NCBI GenBank assembly: GCA_021804565.1
Contig: JAJZHK010000007.1
Span: forward strand, 1 to 64,000
DNA from: Pseudomonadota bacterium
GTDB lineage: Bacteria; Pseudomonadota; Gammaproteobacteria; Pseudomonadales; Moraxellaceae
Length of the DNA: 64,000 nucleotides
Reading direction: 5' to 3'
Positions 40,276 through 50,213 of this stretch are shown in pieces (positions within the stretch are counted from its first letter, which is position 1; every line of letters begins with the position of its first letter). A program made the translations under genes and the position numbers. Below the pieces are notes generated by a model. It was not told where the DNA came from. It saw nothing but the letters and a program-made list of their open reading frames with translations, and did no database searches.

Positions 40276-40799
40276 TCTATCATTTGGGTGATAAAGTCCT
40301 GCACACGGCCGGCGAGCATTTCATCGCCCCCAGCGCCGACATCATCGGTGATGTGCGCCTGGGTGAGCGGGCGAGTGTCTGGTTTGCTGCGGTCTTGCGT
40401 GGCGATAATGAGGCCATCGTCATCGGTGATGACAGCAATATTCAAGACGGCAGCGTCCTGCACACGGATATGGGGGCGCCCCTGCTCGTCGGCCGGCAGG
40501 TGACGGTAGGTCATCAGGTGATGCTGCACGGCTGCACGATAGGCGAAGGCTCCCTGATCGGTATCAAGGCGGTCATCCTCAACCATGCCCGCATCGGTCG
40601 TGGCTGCATCATCGGTGCCGGTTCCCTGATCCCTGAGGGCAAGGAGATACCGGACCATTCCCTGGTGATGGGCAGTCCTGGGCGGGTGGTGCGGCAAGTC
40701 AGTGAGGCGGAGTTGCAGATGCTGCAGGCCAGCGCCATCCATTATGTCGAAAACTATCGCCGCTACTTGCGCGAACTACGCTCGGAGCTCAGGGCATGA
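40272..40799 (+). CDS. Gamma-carbonic anhydrase family protein
   Basis: 175 residues folding as a left-handed beta-helix of hexapeptide repeats ([40 protein letters not shown]). The three histidines expected to bind zinc are in [15 protein letters not shown], as in YrdA/CaiE/PaaY relatives. Whether it has carbonic anhydrase activity is unknown for most such proteins. It starts with GTG overlapping the nudL stop and ends overlapping purT by four bases, so the three genes are coupled. Confidence 0.9.
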   Translation: MIYHLGDKVLHTAGEHFIAPSADIIGDVRLGERASVWFAAVLRGDNEAIVIGDDSNIQDGSVLHTDMGAPLLVGRQVTVGHQVMLHGCTIGEGSLIGIKAVILNHARIGRGCIIGAGSLIPEGKEIPDHSLVMGSPGRVVRQVSEAELQMLQASAIHYVENYRRYLRELRSELRA

Positions 40800-41977
40800 G
40801 TACACTGGGGACGCCGCTGACGGCGCAGGCGCGTCGGGTCATGCTGCTAGGCGCAGGGGAACTGGGTAAAGAAGTCTGTATCGAATTGCAGCGTCTCGGC
40901 TGCGAGACCATCGCCGTCGATCGTTATGCCGGGGCTCCGGCGATGCAGCTTGCGCATCGGGCGCATGTTCTGCCCATGCAGGACGAGAATGCCTTGCGCC
41001 GTGTCATCGCCCAGGAAAATCCGCACATCATCGTCCCTGAGATCGAGGCGATTGCCACGACGGTTTTGCTGGAAGAGGAAGCGCGTGGGCGGCAGGTGGT
41101 GCCTTCGGCGCGGGCGGCGCATCTGACCATGAACCGCGAGGGTATTCGTACGCTGGCAGCCCAGGACCTGGGGCTGGCCTGTTCAGACTACCGTTTTGCC
41201 GACGACCTTGCCGGTCTGCAGGATGCTGCGCAGGCCCTTGGTTACCCCTGTCTGGTCAAGCCGGTGATGTCCTCCAGTGGCAAGGGGCAAAGTCTGGTGC
41301 GCAGCCAGGATGAACTGGCGGCGGCCTGGTCTTACGCCCAGGCCGGTGCTCGGGTGGGCCTGGGACGGGTCATCGTTGAGGCGCATATCGATTTTGATTA
41401 CGAGATCACCCTGCTCACGGTGCGGCACCGGCACGGCGTGGTTTTTTGTGAGCCGATAGGCCATCGTCAGGAGGCGGGTGACTATCGTGAGTCCTGGCAG
41501 CCCCAACGTATGGAGCCGGAGGCCCTGGAACAGGCCCGGCGCATGGCGGCCCAGGTGACCGAGGCCTTGGGGGGCTGGGGGGTGTTCGGTGTCGAGTTTT
41601 TTGTGCGGGGCACACAAGTCTGGTTCAGCGAGGTGTCGCCACGTCCGCATGACACGGGTTTGGTGACCCTGATCTCGCAGTCTCTGTCAGAGTTCGCTTT
41701 GCATGTGCGCGCCATGCTCGGCCTGCCGATTCCCAATCTGCGCAGCTATGGACCGGCGGCCTCTGCAGCCTTGATCGCGCAAGGGCATAGCGAGCACTTG
41801 CAGTTCCACCATCTCGATCAGGCGCTGGCGGCCCCCGACACCGATCTTCGCCTGTTCGGCAAGCCGGCGGTGGACGGTTACCGGCGTATGGGGGTGGGTT
41901 TGGCGCTGGGTGATTCTATCGAGTCGGCGCGCAGCAAGGCGCGCTCGGTGACCGCAGCCATAGGCCTGGAGTTTTGA
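40796..41977 (+). CDS. purT: Formate-dependent phosphoribosylglycinamide formyltransferase
   Basis: Third step of purine synthesis using formate and ATP instead of formyl-folate. 393 residues of the ATP-grasp type: [20 protein letters not shown] at the N-terminus, [26 protein letters not shown] as the glycine-rich ATP loop and GVEFFVRG / [14 protein letters not shown] near the C-terminus. Coupled to the upstream gene by ATGA. It complements purL and guaB found in the same window. Confidence 0.96.
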   Translation: MSTLGTPLTAQARRVMLLGAGELGKEVCIELQRLGCETIAVDRYAGAPAMQLAHRAHVLPMQDENALRRVIAQENPHIIVPEIEAIATTVLLEEEARGRQVVPSARAAHLTMNREGIRTLAAQDLGLACSDYRFADDLAGLQDAAQALGYPCLVKPVMSSSGKGQSLVRSQDELAAAWSYAQAGARVGLGRVIVEAHIDFDYEITLLTVRHRHGVVFCEPIGHRQEAGDYRESWQPQRMEPEALEQARRMAAQVTEALGGWGVFGVEFFVRGTQVWFSEVSPRPHDTGLVTLISQSLSEFALHVRAMLGLPIPNLRSYGPAASAALIAQGHSEHLQFHHLDQALAAPDTDLRLFGKPAVDGYRRMGVGLALGDSIESARSKARSVTAAIGLEF

Positions 41978-42177
41978 GAACAGCGCGCTGCCCATCAATC
42001 GACGCCGTCTCTTGGGGCGCAAGCGGTCTTAGGCCCAGAAAGCAGCCCTGATCTTGCGGGCATGGATCGGGGGCCTTGCTCACCTGGGGCTTGGCCCTCT
42101 CCCCATCGAAGCGGGGGTGCTGTCCCGTATCAGCCGGCGGATGTTCAGGGTTTTTTAATTCGCCGGGCCTGCGCTTA

Positions 42178-42186
42178 TGCTATTTT
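42178..42186 (+). promoter_or_regulatory. Candidate extended -10 element before the SmpA-like gene
   Basis: TGCTATTTT reads as an extended -10 (TG, one base, TATTTT), 74 bases before the lipoprotein start. It lies in the 283-base gap 41978-42260 after purT. That gap otherwise shows only a T-run (GGGTTTTTTAA near 42149) that might be a weak terminator tail; I see no gene in it. Confidence 0.3.
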
Positions 42187-42260
42187 TCCCGCTGGCGGGC
42201 TCGGTGCTGGCCCAAGCCCGTCATCATGGGGCCGCACTCGGAAATCCGGAGATTTGATTG

Positions 42261-42635
42261 ATGAGGATGTTTTCATTTTTTCTATGTTTTGTGATGCTCA
42301 CCCTGGCAGGGTGCACGTCGATCAGTACGGGTAATGAGCGGCTCAAGTCCTTTTCTGCCAGAGACCTCCATCAAGAAATCGTCGAGGGGCTCACCACCCA
42401 GGATCAAATCAGGTCGATGCTGGGGGGGCCGGATCAGGCCTCATTCACGGACAGCGGGCTCGCCGTCTGGATGTATGATTTTGAGTCGATGTCGCAAAGC
42501 GCGCCGTTTACACCAAGGTTCAAAGGAACAAAAACGCTGCTCATCATCTTGTTTAACAAGAATGATCGTGTCCAGAAATTTACCTATGAAAAGTCTGAGA
42601 TCAGCCGGAATGTGTCCTGGTCCTTAGGCATATAG
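42261..42635 (+). CDS. SmpA/OmlA (BamE-like) domain lipoprotein
   Basis: 124 residues with a lipoprotein signal (hydrophobic FFLCFVMLTLAGC, lipid cysteine at about 17). The mature part has VEGLTTQDQIRSMLGGPDQ and a WMYDF strand, the pattern of SmpA/OmlA/BamE domains, which are small outer-membrane-facing lipoproteins. Start ATG 42261 has CGGAGA upstream. The gene uses more A/T-rich codons than its neighbours, especially in the signal peptide and the LLIILFNKNDRVQKF region. Not bamE itself by context. A 168-base stretch after it (42636-42803) holds nothing I can name. Confidence 0.78.
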   Translation: MRMFSFFLCFVMLTLAGCTSISTGNERLKSFSARDLHQEIVEGLTTQDQIRSMLGGPDQASFTDSGLAVWMYDFESMSQSAPFTPRFKGTKTLLIILFNKNDRVQKFTYEKSEISRNVSWSLGI

Positions 42636-42803
42636 CCGCTGGTCGTATGATTTTGCCCCACGGCCGCGTGCCGCAGGACCGCACCGATGAGCGCCTGTCT
42701 GCGCCAGGCTGACGCCTAGGGCTTAAACCAGGGGGGCGTCTAGGCACTCCATCGGACAAGGCGGCGCCGGGCCTGACGCTCAGCTCCGCATCGCGCTGGA
42801 GGC

Positions 42804-43610
42804 TTACAGGCGTATGTCCTTGCCATGGATCAGGTTGAGCAGGCTTTTGACCACTTTGCTATGGCCGGCGACGATGCGTCCGCTTTTCAGGTAGTCATGC
42901 CCCCCCTGAAAGTCGGTGACCAGACCACCGGCTTCGCGGATCAGCAGGTCACCGGCCGCCATGTCCCACAGGGCAAGACCGTTTTCCCAGAAACCATTGA
43001 GGCGACCGGCAGCCACGTAGGCCAGGTCGAGCGATGCTGCGCCAGCTCGGCGTATGCCGGCACTGCGCTCGGCGACTTGCCGGAAGACCTGCAAATAGTC
43101 CTCCATATCGGCCATCTGGTCTGGCCGGAAGGGAAAGCCTGTGCCGATGAGGGCGTCATCCAGCCCCTTGCAGACCGGTACGCGCAGACGATGACTGCCC
43201 AGACGGGCGCCGCCACCACGCAAGGCGGTAAACTCTTCCCGGCGTAGCGGGTCGTAGACGATGCCGATCTCGGTATGGCCGCGAACCTGCAAGGCCAGGC
43301 TGATGGCAAACTGAGGGAAGCCATGGATGAAATTGGTGGTACCGTCGATGGGATCGAGTATCCATACCGATTCGCGTTCAAGGCCATCACTGCCCAATTC
43401 TTCACCGATGAAGCCATGGTCCGGGTAGATGGCGCTCAACTGCTCACGGATGAACTGTTCGACCTTGCGGTCGGTGGCGGTGACGTAGTCGTGCACGCCC
43501 TTGCTCTGGACATCGGCGTGGTCGCGGCGCTCGTAAGCACGGTAGATCATTTCTCCGGCAGAGCGCACGGCGCGTAGCGCCATGTTGAGGGTCGGCTGCA
43601 TCGTCGACAT
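42804..43610 (-). CDS. suhB: Inositol-1-monophosphatase family protein SuhB
   Basis: 268 residues of the lithium-sensitive phosphatase fold. Metal-binding motifs are GEELG, WILDPIDGTTNFIHG and WDMAAGDLLIREAGG. In enterobacteria SuhB also joins the rRNA antitermination complex; the same role here is inference. ATG at 43610 follows AGGTGA; a second ATG three codons later is possible. It is divergent from trmJ, as known in Pseudomonas and Escherichia-like orders. Confidence 0.94.
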   Translation of the reverse strand: MSTMQPTLNMALRAVRSAGEMIYRAYERRDHADVQSKGVHDYVTATDRKVEQFIREQLSAIYPDHGFIGEELGSDGLERESVWILDPIDGTTNFIHGFPQFAISLALQVRGHTEIGIVYDPLRREEFTALRGGGARLGSHRLRVPVCKGLDDALIGTGFPFRPDQMADMEDYLQVFRQVAERSAGIRRAGAASLDLAYVAAGRLNGFWENGLALWDMAAGDLLIREAGGLVTDFQGGHDYLKSGRIVAGHSKVVKSLLNLIHGKDIRL

Positions 43611-43642
43611 GGTGTCACCTGATCAAAAGCATAGAGCGCGAT

Positions 43643-43651
43643 ATGATAACA
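43643..43651 (-). promoter_or_regulatory. Extended -10 promoter element of suhB
   Basis: On the leftward strand this reads TGTTATCAT: TG, one base, then TATCAT, an extended -10. It is 33 bases before the suhB start. It is the exact mirror image of the element at 43689 that faces trmJ. Confidence 0.5.
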
Positions 43652-43688
43652 GAGTTTGCCGGGTATCGTGCGCTGAGCTGAGGGCCGG

Positions 43689-43697
43689 TGTTATCAT
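43689..43697 (+). promoter_or_regulatory. Extended -10 promoter element of trmJ
   Basis: TGTTATCAT in the rightward direction, 23 bases before the trmJ start, leaving a short leader that includes the GGGGAAG ribosome-binding site. It mirrors the suhB element 37 bases away. No clear -35 box at 16-18 bases upstream. Confidence 0.5.
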
Positions 43698-43720
43698 GTT
43701 TTTTTTCGGGGAAGACGCTG

Positions 43721-44491
43721 ATGGCTCTCGATGACATCCGGGTGGTGATGGTGCAGACCACCCATCCTGGCAATATCGGTGCCGCTGCACGCGCGATGAA
43801 GACGATGGGTCTGCGTCGTCTGGTGTTGGTGGCGCCCTTGCATTTTCCTCATGCCGAAGCGACGGCGATGGCTTCCGGAGCGGCTGATATCCTCGCCCAG
43901 GCGCAGTGTGTCGATACTTTGGCGGAGGCGATTGCGGACGTCGGCCTGGCGGTGGCGACGAGTGGGCGTGCCCGGCATCTGCCCTGGCCGCATGTCGATG
44001 CGCGCGAGGGGGGGCGGCAACTCCTGCTCGAGTCGGATCGGCATCCCGTGGCCCTGGTGTTTGGGCGCGAAGATCGCGGTTTGACCAATGAGGAACTGCA
44101 GTCCTGCCACCTGCATGTCGGTATTCCCAGTGACCCAACCTATGGCGTCTTGAATGTGGCGGCAGCCATACAGGTGCTGGCCTATGAGTTGCGCATGGCC
44201 TGGCTGGAGCAGACGGCCGCACCGGCGCCGGCCACCCCGCGCATGCCTTTGCTGAATGTGCCCTGGGATGAGGAGTTGGCCAGCGTCGGCGAGATGGAGC
44301 AGTTTTTTCGCCAGTTTGAGCAGGTCCTGGCGGAGGTGGGTTTTCTTTCGGTGCAAAACCCGCGGCCGATGCTCCTGCGCCTGCGTCGCATGTTTTTGCG
44401 TATACGCCCGGATCGACTCGAGCACAATCTTTTGCGTGGGCTGCTCAAGGACGTCGCCAAGGCCGTGCGCTTCGCCAAGGAGCAAGACTGA
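43721..44491 (+). CDS. trmJ: tRNA (cytidine/uridine-32-2'-O)-methyltransferase TrmJ
   Basis: SPOUT methyltransferase that 2'-O-methylates position 32 of the anticodon loop. 256 residues; the N-terminal SPOUT domain has [37 protein letters not shown] and [14 protein letters not shown]. The ATG at 43721 gives the conserved start; longer reading begins in the promoter. Its stop shares one base with the cysE start (TGATG). First gene of the trmJ-cysE-isc stretch. Confidence 0.94.
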   Translation: MALDDIRVVMVQTTHPGNIGAAARAMKTMGLRRLVLVAPLHFPHAEATAMASGAADILAQAQCVDTLAEAIADVGLAVATSGRARHLPWPHVDAREGGRQLLLESDRHPVALVFGREDRGLTNEELQSCHLHVGIPSDPTYGVLNVAAAIQVLAYELRMAWLEQTAAPAPATPRMPLLNVPWDEELASVGEMEQFFRQFEQVLAEVGFLSVQNPRPMLLRLRRMFLRIRPDRLEHNLLRGLLKDVAKAVRFAKEQD

Positions 44492-45273
44492 TGGGCTGGT
44501 TTAAAGACCTTAAAGAAGATGTGGCGGCCGTCTTTGAGCGCGATCCGGCGGCACGTACGACGCTGGAGGTGGTGCTCACCTATCCGGGTGTGCACGCCCT
44601 GATCTGGCACCGTCTGGCGCACGCCTTGTGGGTGCGCCGGTGGCGATTCATGGCGCGCCTGATCTCGGCGTCTTCACGCTTTTTGACCGGGATAGAGATC
44701 CATCCTGGGGCGTGCATAGGTCGGCGTTTCTTCATCGACCATGGCATGGGCGTGGTGATCGGAGAGACCGCCGAGATTGGTGATGACGTCACCCTCTACC
44801 ATGGTGTCACCCTGGGTGGTACGTCCTGGAAACCCGGCAAGCGCCATCCGAGTCTGGGCAAGGGGGTGGTGGTCGGCGCCGGGGCCAAGGTGCTGGGGCC
44901 CATCCATGTCGGTGATGGCGCCAAGATTGGCTCCAATGCGGTGGTGGTCAAGCCGGTGCCCGCTGCGGCGACCGTGGTCGGCAATCCGGGTCGCATCATC
45001 AATCGTGACGGTGATCCGCATAAAGAGCGCATCGCTTATGCACAGAGTCTGGGTTTTCATGCCTATGGCATGGATAGCGCCGACCCTGATCCGGTGGCTT
45101 TGGCGATACGCTCCTTGCTCGATCACATGCAGGCGGTCGACCGCCGTATGGACGTATTCTGTCAGGCGATGAAGGCGGGCGGCATCGATCTTTGTGACAC
45201 GACGGTGCCGGTCCTGAAGGACGAAGACTTTGCCGGGGTAAAAGATGAGGGCGGGGATGTCAATGTTGACTAA
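44491..45273 (+). CDS. cysE: Serine O-acetyltransferase
   Basis: Makes O-acetylserine, the direct precursor of cysteine. 260 residues: helical N-terminal part ([34 protein letters not shown]) and a left-handed beta-helix with [27 protein letters not shown], where the active-site histidines lie, then [10 protein letters not shown]. It belongs to the short CysE group found beside isc operons. Coupled to trmJ; the last bases overlap the IscR operator. Confidence 0.95.
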   Translation: MGWFKDLKEDVAAVFERDPAARTTLEVVLTYPGVHALIWHRLAHALWVRRWRFMARLISASSRFLTGIEIHPGACIGRRFFIDHGMGVVIGETAEIGDDVTLYHGVTLGGTSWKPGKRHPSLGKGVVVGAGAKVLGPIHVGDGAKIGSNAVVVKPVPAAATVVGNPGRIINRDGDPHKERIAYAQSLGFHAYGMDSADPDPVALAIRSLLDHMQAVDRRMDVFCQAMKAGGIDLCDTTVPVLKDEDFAGVKDEGGDVNVD

Positions 45274-45286
45274 AATAGTAGGAAAT
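45262..45286 (+). promoter_or_regulatory. IscR type 1 binding site and iscR promoter
   Basis: The 25 bases beginning AATGTTGACTAAAATAGT match the known type 1 IscR site (ATASYYGACTRWWWYAGTCRRSTAT) at about 20 positions, including the two half-sites GACT and AGT. It contains a -35-like TTGACT at 45266-45271; GACAAT 17 bases on (45289-45294) could be the -10. The site overlaps the TAA stop of cysE and lies 40 bases before the iscR start. It indicates repression of the operon by [2Fe-2S] IscR. Confidence 0.75.
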
Positions 45287-45326
45287 GAGACAATCTCTGC
45301 CAGATGATGCTCGGGATGGAGATGCC

Positions 45327-45803
45327 ATGCGTCTGACAACCAAAGGTCGCTATGCGGTGACGGCGATGCTCGATTTGGCCTTGCATGCCAGTGCCGGACC
45401 GGTGAGCCTGGCCGATATTTCCGAGCGGCAGTCGATATCGGTGTCGTATCTGGAGCAGCTTTTTGCCAAGCTGCGACGTTCCGAACTGGTCAAGAGCGTG
45501 CGTGGGCCAGGTGGTGGCTACTATCTGGCGCGCCCCGGCGCCGAGATTTTTGTTGCCGAGATCATCGATGCTGTGGATGAGTCGGTCGATGCCACACGCT
45601 GTGCCGGTCAAGGCGACTGCCAGCAGGGCCTGACCTGTTTGACCCACGAGCTGTGGTCCGATCTGAGCGACAAGATCCACAACTTTCTGGCGGCGATCAG
45701 TCTGCAGCAATTGACCGATGCGCAAGGCATTCAGGCCGTCGCGCAGCGCCAGATGGCCACGCAGCAGCGGCATCAAGGGCGCTTGAACGTTCTGCAAAAT
45801 TAA
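45327..45803 (+). CDS. iscR: Iron-sulfur cluster regulator IscR
   Basis: Rrf2-type repressor carrying a [2Fe-2S] cluster that senses Fe-S supply. 158 residues with N-terminal winged helix ([47 protein letters not shown] split by the recognition helix). The cluster ligands C92, C98, C104 and H107 fall at the same positions as in Escherichia coli. The ATG at 45327 gives the conserved N-terminus. First gene of the isc operon. Confidence 0.97.
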   Translation: MRLTTKGRYAVTAMLDLALHASAGPVSLADISERQSISVSYLEQLFAKLRRSELVKSVRGPGGGYYLARPGAEIFVAEIIDAVDESVDATRCAGQGDCQQGLTCLTHELWSDLSDKIHNFLAAISLQQLTDAQGIQAVAQRQMATQQRHQGRLNVLQN

Positions 45804-45839
45804 GTGCATGTGCCTGTGTGGCGCATAAGTGAGGAAGCC

Positions 45840-47063
45840 ATGGCGGTTAAAAAACCTGTGTATCTGGACTATGCCGCGACGACGCCGGTCGATCCGCGGG
45901 TTGCCGAAAAGATGATGCAATGCTTGACCATGGACGGCAACTTTGGCAACGCGGCGTCGCGCTCGCATGTCTTTGGCTGGCGCGCTGAGGCAGCGGTCGA
46001 GGAGGCCAGAGAGCAGGTGGCGGCGCTGGTCGGTGCCGATCCGCGCGAGATCGTCTGGACCTCCGGCGCCACCGAGTCGAATAATCTCGCGCTGAAAGGC
46101 GCTGCCCATTTCTATCAGAGCAAGGGGCGTCATCTGATCACCTCGCGGATCGAGCACAAGGCGGTGCTGGACACCTGCCGGCAACTCGAGCGCGAGGGTT
46201 TTGAGCTGACTTATCTGGATCCCGAGCCGGGGACCGGCCTCATCCATCCTGAACAGGTCGAGCAGGCCTTGCGCCCGGACACCATGCTGGTCTCCTTGAT
46301 GCATGTCAACAACGAGATCGGTACTTTGACCGATATTGCTGCCATCGGTGAGCTGACACGCTCACGGGGCATCTTGCTGCACGTCGACGCGGCACAGTCG
46401 GCCGGCAAGACCGAGATCGATCTGGCGCATACCCAGGTTGACTTGATGAGTTTTTCCGGCCACAAGCTGTACGGGCCCAAGGGCATCGGTGCGCTTTATG
46501 TTCGCCGCAAGCCGCGTGTTCGTCTCGAGGCGCAGATGCACGGCGGCGGTCACGAGCGTGGTATGCGCTCGGGCACCCTGCCTACGCATCAGATCGTCGG
46601 CATGGGCGAAGCTTTTCGTCTGGCGGCTTTGGAGATGGGGGCAGAGCGGGAGCGCCTGCTCGGCTTGCGTCAGCGTCTTTGGGCGGGGCTCAAAGACCTG
46701 CCCCAGGTTTTTCTCAATGGACATCCGAGTCAGCGTGTCGCCGGTCTGCTCAATGTCAGTTTCAATTTTGTGGAAGGGGAGTCCCTGATCATGGCGCTCA
46801 AGGACATGGCCGTTTCCTCGGGTTCGGCTTGTACATCGGCCAGCCTGGAACCCTCCTATGTCCTGCGCGCCCTGGGTTTGTCGGATGAATTGGCGCATAG
46901 CTCCCTGCGCTTTAGCCTGGGTCGCTACACGACGGAAGACGAGATTGATTTCGTCATCGCGCAGGTGGTGCATGCGGTGGACAAGTTACGGGCACTGTCC
47001 CCTCTTTGGGATATGTTCCAGGAAGGGGTTGATTTGAACAGCGTCGCCTGGTCGGCGCATTGA
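45840..47063 (+). CDS. iscS: Cysteine desulfurase IscS
   Basis: Pyridoxal-phosphate enzyme that removes sulfur from cysteine and passes it to IscU and other acceptors. 407 residues with [15 protein letters not shown], the PLP lysine K209 in [12 protein letters not shown] and the sulfur-carrying C331 in [23 protein letters not shown] precedes the ATG at 45840. Central enzyme of the operon. Confidence 0.97.
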   Translation: MAVKKPVYLDYAATTPVDPRVAEKMMQCLTMDGNFGNAASRSHVFGWRAEAAVEEAREQVAALVGADPREIVWTSGATESNNLALKGAAHFYQSKGRHLITSRIEHKAVLDTCRQLEREGFELTYLDPEPGTGLIHPEQVEQALRPDTMLVSLMHVNNEIGTLTDIAAIGELTRSRGILLHVDAAQSAGKTEIDLAHTQVDLMSFSGHKLYGPKGIGALYVRRKPRVRLEAQMHGGGHERGMRSGTLPTHQIVGMGEAFRLAALEMGAERERLLGLRQRLWAGLKDLPQVFLNGHPSQRVAGLLNVSFNFVEGESLIMALKDMAVSSGSACTSASLEPSYVLRALGLSDELAHSSLRFSLGRYTTEDEIDFVIAQVVHAVDKLRALSPLWDMFQEGVDLNSVAWSAH

Positions 47064-47081
47064 GGAACGAGGAGTAAGATC

Positions 47082-47474
47082 ATGGCATACAGTGACAAGG
47101 TTCTCGATCATTATGAAAATCCCCGCAATGTCGGGTCACTGGCCAAAGAAGACGCGTCGGTGGGAACCGGCATGGTCGGCGCCCCCGCTTGCGGCGACGT
47201 GATGCGCCTGCAGATCAAGGTCAATGCCGAGGGCGTGATTGAGGATGCCAAGTTCAAGACCTATGGGTGTGGTTCGGCGATCGCATCGAGTTCGCTGGTG
47301 ACCGAATGGGTCAAGGGCAAGAGCCTGGATGAAGCGCTCACCATACGTAACACCCATATCGCCGAGGAACTGGCTTTGCCGCCGGTCAAGATACACTGCT
47401 CGGTGCTGGCCGAGGATGCGATCAAGGCTGCGGTTGAGGATTATCGCAAGAAGCAGAGCGCCAGCGAGGTGTAA
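47082..47474 (+). CDS. iscU: Iron-sulfur cluster scaffold IscU
   Basis: Scaffold on which [2Fe-2S] clusters are assembled. 130 residues with the ligands C37 (GAPACGD, with D39), C63 (YGCGSA) and C106 ([10 protein letters not shown]), and the HscA-binding motif LPPVK at 99-103. All key residues are present at the Escherichia coli positions. Follows iscS by 18 bases behind GAGGAGTAAG. Confidence 0.97.
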   Translation: MAYSDKVLDHYENPRNVGSLAKEDASVGTGMVGAPACGDVMRLQIKVNAEGVIEDAKFKTYGCGSAIASSSLVTEWVKGKSLDEALTIRNTHIAEELALPPVKIHCSVLAEDAIKAAVEDYRKKQSASEV

Positions 47475-47475
47475 G

Positions 47476-47799
47476 ATGGCAGTCAGCTTGAGTGCGTCGG
47501 CAGCACAACATGTGCAGGCCTCCCTGCAAGAGCGCGGTCATGGCCTCGGTTTGCGTTTGGGGGTGAAGACCTCGGGTTGCTCAGGCCTGGCCTACATCCT
47601 CGAATATGCGGATGCCGCGGGTGAGGGTGATCAGGTTTTTGACAGCCATGGTGTCAAGGTGGTCGTTGATGCCAAAAGCCTGGTCTACCTTGAGGGGACC
47701 GAGCTCGATTTCGTTCAGGAGGGCTTGAACTCGGGGTTCAAGTTCAATAACCCCAACAAGACGGGAGAGTGTGGCTGCGGCGAAAGCTTCACCGTCTGA
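47476..47799 (+). CDS. iscA: Iron-sulfur cluster assembly protein IscA
   Basis: A-type carrier of 107 residues that binds iron or Fe-S and delivers it to apoproteins, notably [4Fe-4S] targets. The three ligands are C35 (TSGCSGLAY), C99 and C101 (GECGCGESF). ATG at 47476 lies one base after the iscU stop. Confidence 0.96.
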   Translation: MAVSLSASAAQHVQASLQERGHGLGLRLGVKTSGCSGLAYILEYADAAGEGDQVFDSHGVKVVVDAKSLVYLEGTELDFVQEGLNSGFKFNNPNKTGECGCGESFTV

Positions 47800-47809
47800 A
47801 GGATGGGTC

Positions 47810-48319
47810 ATGCTCAACTACTTTCATCTGTTCAATGTGCCGCAGAGTTATTTTGTCGATGAAGTGGCGCTGCGCCAGGCTTATCAGCGCTTGCAGGCGC
47901 AATACCATCCCGATCGGCATGTGCGGGAGAGCGCTCAGGAACAGCATCGCATTCTTGCCTTGGCGGCTGATATCAATGCCGGCTGGCAGTGTCTGAGCTC
48001 GCCGGTGGCCCGCGCAGGCCATCTGCTCGAGTTGCGTGGTGTCGATGTGTCAACGCCGACCATGGCTCTCGATGAGGCTTTTCTTGAGCATCAGATCGCT
48101 TGGCGCGAGCGCATTGAAGAAGCGCAGTCCCTGGCTGATCTGGAGGCGCTCCGCGTTTTGCTACTCAAGGAAAGAGACGAAGAGGGCCAGGTCTTCGCAG
48201 CAGCACTCAGCCGTGATGATGTGCAGGCGGCGCGGCGCAGTCATGCGGCCCTGCAGTTTTTTGGTCGACTGCTCGATGAGCTGCGTCAGCACATCGATCA
48301 TCTCGACGCTGTGTTTTGA
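47810..48319 (+). CDS. hscB: Fe-S biogenesis co-chaperone HscB
   Basis: J-domain co-chaperone that brings IscU to HscA. 169 residues; the HPD motif is at 33-35 in QYHPDRHV, and the C-terminal helical IscU-binding domain follows (DEAFLEHQIAWRERIEEA). The ATG at 47810 starts the conserved NYFHLFNVP; a longer reading begins inside iscA. Confidence 0.95.
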   Translation: MLNYFHLFNVPQSYFVDEVALRQAYQRLQAQYHPDRHVRESAQEQHRILALAADINAGWQCLSSPVARAGHLLELRGVDVSTPTMALDEAFLEHQIAWRERIEEAQSLADLEALRVLLLKERDEEGQVFAAALSRDDVQAARRSHAALQFFGRLLDELRQHIDHLDAVF

Positions 48320-48349
48320 TAGACGACCTTCTAGGGCGGGGCCTTGAGT

Positions 48350-50209
48350 ATGGCATTGCTGCAAATTTCTGAACCTGGACGCGCCGCTGCAGGTGTCGAG
48401 TCGCGTCGCGCCCTGGGTATCGACCTGGGAACCACCCATTCGCTGGTGGCGACAGTCCGCCAGGGGCGCCCGCAAACCCTGCCTGATGCCGACGGTGAGC
48501 ACCTGCTGCCTTCGGTGGTGCATTACGGTCAGGACGGTCGCCCGTGGGTGGGCAAGGCGGCTCAGGCGGCATCTGTCGACGATCCCGGACAAGGGATAGC
48601 ATCGGTCAAGCGCTTGATGGGACGGACGCTCTCCGACGCCGAAGAGCAGGGGCGTTTTCTTCAGGAGCTCAAGGTCGAGGCGGGCAGTTTGCGTTTGTTG
48701 ACCGCGGCCGGCTGGGTCAGTCCGGTGCAGGTTTCCGCAGAGATTCTCAAGGCTTTGGCCGAGCGCGGCCGGCAGGCGCTGGGGGGCGATCCGGTGGGGG
48801 TGGTCATCACCGTGCCCGCCTACTTCGACGATGCCCAGCGCCAAGCCACCCGCGACGCCGCTCGCTTGGCCGGGCTCAAGGTGCTGCGCCTGCTCAACGA
48901 GCCGACGGCAGCGGCGGTTGCCTACGGTCTCGACCATGGTGCTGAAGGTTTGCACGTCGTCTATGACCTGGGGGGGGGCACTTTCGATGTTTCCGTCTTG
49001 CGCTTGCAGCGGGGCGTTTTTGAAGTGCTTGCCACCGGTGGCGATACCGCCCTGGGCGGGGATGACTTCGATCGTGCCATCGCCGACTGGATACTGGCCA
49101 AGGCCGCTTGGCCCTCGCCGGATCTGCGTCAGCGGCATGCGGCCTGGGTTCAGGCGCGTGAACTCAAGCATCGCTTGTCCGCGCAGGACCGGGTCACCGC
49201 GACTTGGCCGGGTGGAGAGGCGGTCCTTGAACGGGCCGAATTTGAGCAAATGATAGCGCCAGCCATCGAGCGTAGCCTGCGTATCGTGCGGCGTGCTCTG
49301 CGTGATGCAGGGGTGGCCATAGAAGATGTGCGTGAGGTGGTGATGGTGGGGGGGTCGACCCGCCTGCCTTTGGTGCGCCGCGAGGTTGAACGTCTTTTTG
49401 GGCGGCGTCCACTGACGCATATCGATCCGGATCGGGTGGTGGCCCTGGGCGCGGCCTTGCAGGCGGACATCCTGGTCGGCAATAAACCGGATGTGCAGAT
49501 GCTCTTGCTGGACGTCCTGCCTTTGTCCCTGGGCCTGGAGACCATGGGCGGACTGGTCGAAAAGATCCTGCCCCGCAACACCGTGTTGCCGGCCCGCCGG
49601 GAGCAGGAGTTCACCACCTTCAAGGATGGCCAGACGGCGATGGCTTTTCATGTCGTCCAGGGCGAGCGCGAACGTGTCGCCGACAACCGCTCTTTGGCCC
49701 ATTTCGAGCTGCGTGGCCTGCCGCCACGGGTGGCGGGATCGCTGAAGATACGGGTGACGTTTCAGGTTGACGCCGATGGCTTGCTCGCGGTCAGTGCCTT
49801 GGAGCCGGGCAGCGGTCTGCGCGCGGAGGTGGTGGTCAAGCCCTCCTATGGTCTGCGTGAAGAGGAGATCGCGGCGATGTTGCGGCAGGCCTTCGACCAG
49901 GCGGCCGATGACGTGGCGGCGCGCCGGCGCATCGAGGCTGAGGTTGAGGCCAGGCGCTTGCTCGAGTCCCTGCGTGCTGCTTTGCGTGAAGATGGTGCTG
50001 ATTTGCTCGTTGCCGAGGAAAGAGAGCGGCTCGATGGGCTGATCCAGGACCTGGAGCAAGCCTTGCAGGCCGATGATGAAAGCCTGGAGTCGGCACAGAA
50101 AAAACTGATGCAGGCGAGTGAGAGTTATGCGGCCCGGCGTATGGATAGAGGGGTTCGTGCCGCTCTTTCCGGTCGCCGTGTCGATGATCTGGAACCAGAA
50201 CAGGGCTGA
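48350..50209 (+). CDS. hscA: Fe-S biogenesis chaperone HscA
   Basis: Specialised Hsp70 that uses ATP to release clusters from IscU. 619 residues: ATPase domain with [31 protein letters not shown] and [14 protein letters not shown], then the substrate-binding part ([20 protein letters not shown]) and a helical lid. The ATG at 48350 is used; a TTG two codons earlier is an alternative. No strong ribosome-binding site, only a G-rich stretch. Confidence 0.95.
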   Translation: MALLQISEPGRAAAGVESRRALGIDLGTTHSLVATVRQGRPQTLPDADGEHLLPSVVHYGQDGRPWVGKAAQAASVDDPGQGIASVKRLMGRTLSDAEEQGRFLQELKVEAGSLRLLTAAGWVSPVQVSAEILKALAERGRQALGGDPVGVVITVPAYFDDAQRQATRDAARLAGLKVLRLLNEPTAAAVAYGLDHGAEGLHVVYDLGGGTFDVSVLRLQRGVFEVLATGGDTALGGDDFDRAIADWILAKAAWPSPDLRQRHAAWVQARELKHRLSAQDRVTATWPGGEAVLERAEFEQMIAPAIERSLRIVRRALRDAGVAIEDVREVVMVGGSTRLPLVRREVERLFGRRPLTHIDPDRVVALGAALQADILVGNKPDVQMLLLDVLPLSLGLETMGGLVEKILPRNTVLPARREQEFTTFKDGQTAMAFHVVQGERERVADNRSLAHFELRGLPPRVAGSLKIRVTFQVDADGLLAVSALEPGSGLRAEVVVKPSYGLREEEIAAMLRQAFDQAADDVAARRRIEAEVEARRLLESLRAALREDGADLLVAEERERLDGLIQDLEQALQADDESLESAQKKLMQASESYAARRMDRGVRAALSGRRVDDLEPEQG

Positions 50210-50213
50210 ATGT

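Noticed and set aside
42062-42334. Reading frame of 90 codons between purT and the SmpA-like gene
   Set aside because: It overlaps the lipoprotein start in another frame, lacks a ribosome-binding site and has no recognisable features.
42700-42762. GACGCC/GGCGTC and CCTAGG-like repeats in the gap after the SmpA-like gene
   Set aside because: Arms are only six bases with a long loop; not distinguishable from chance in GC-rich DNA.
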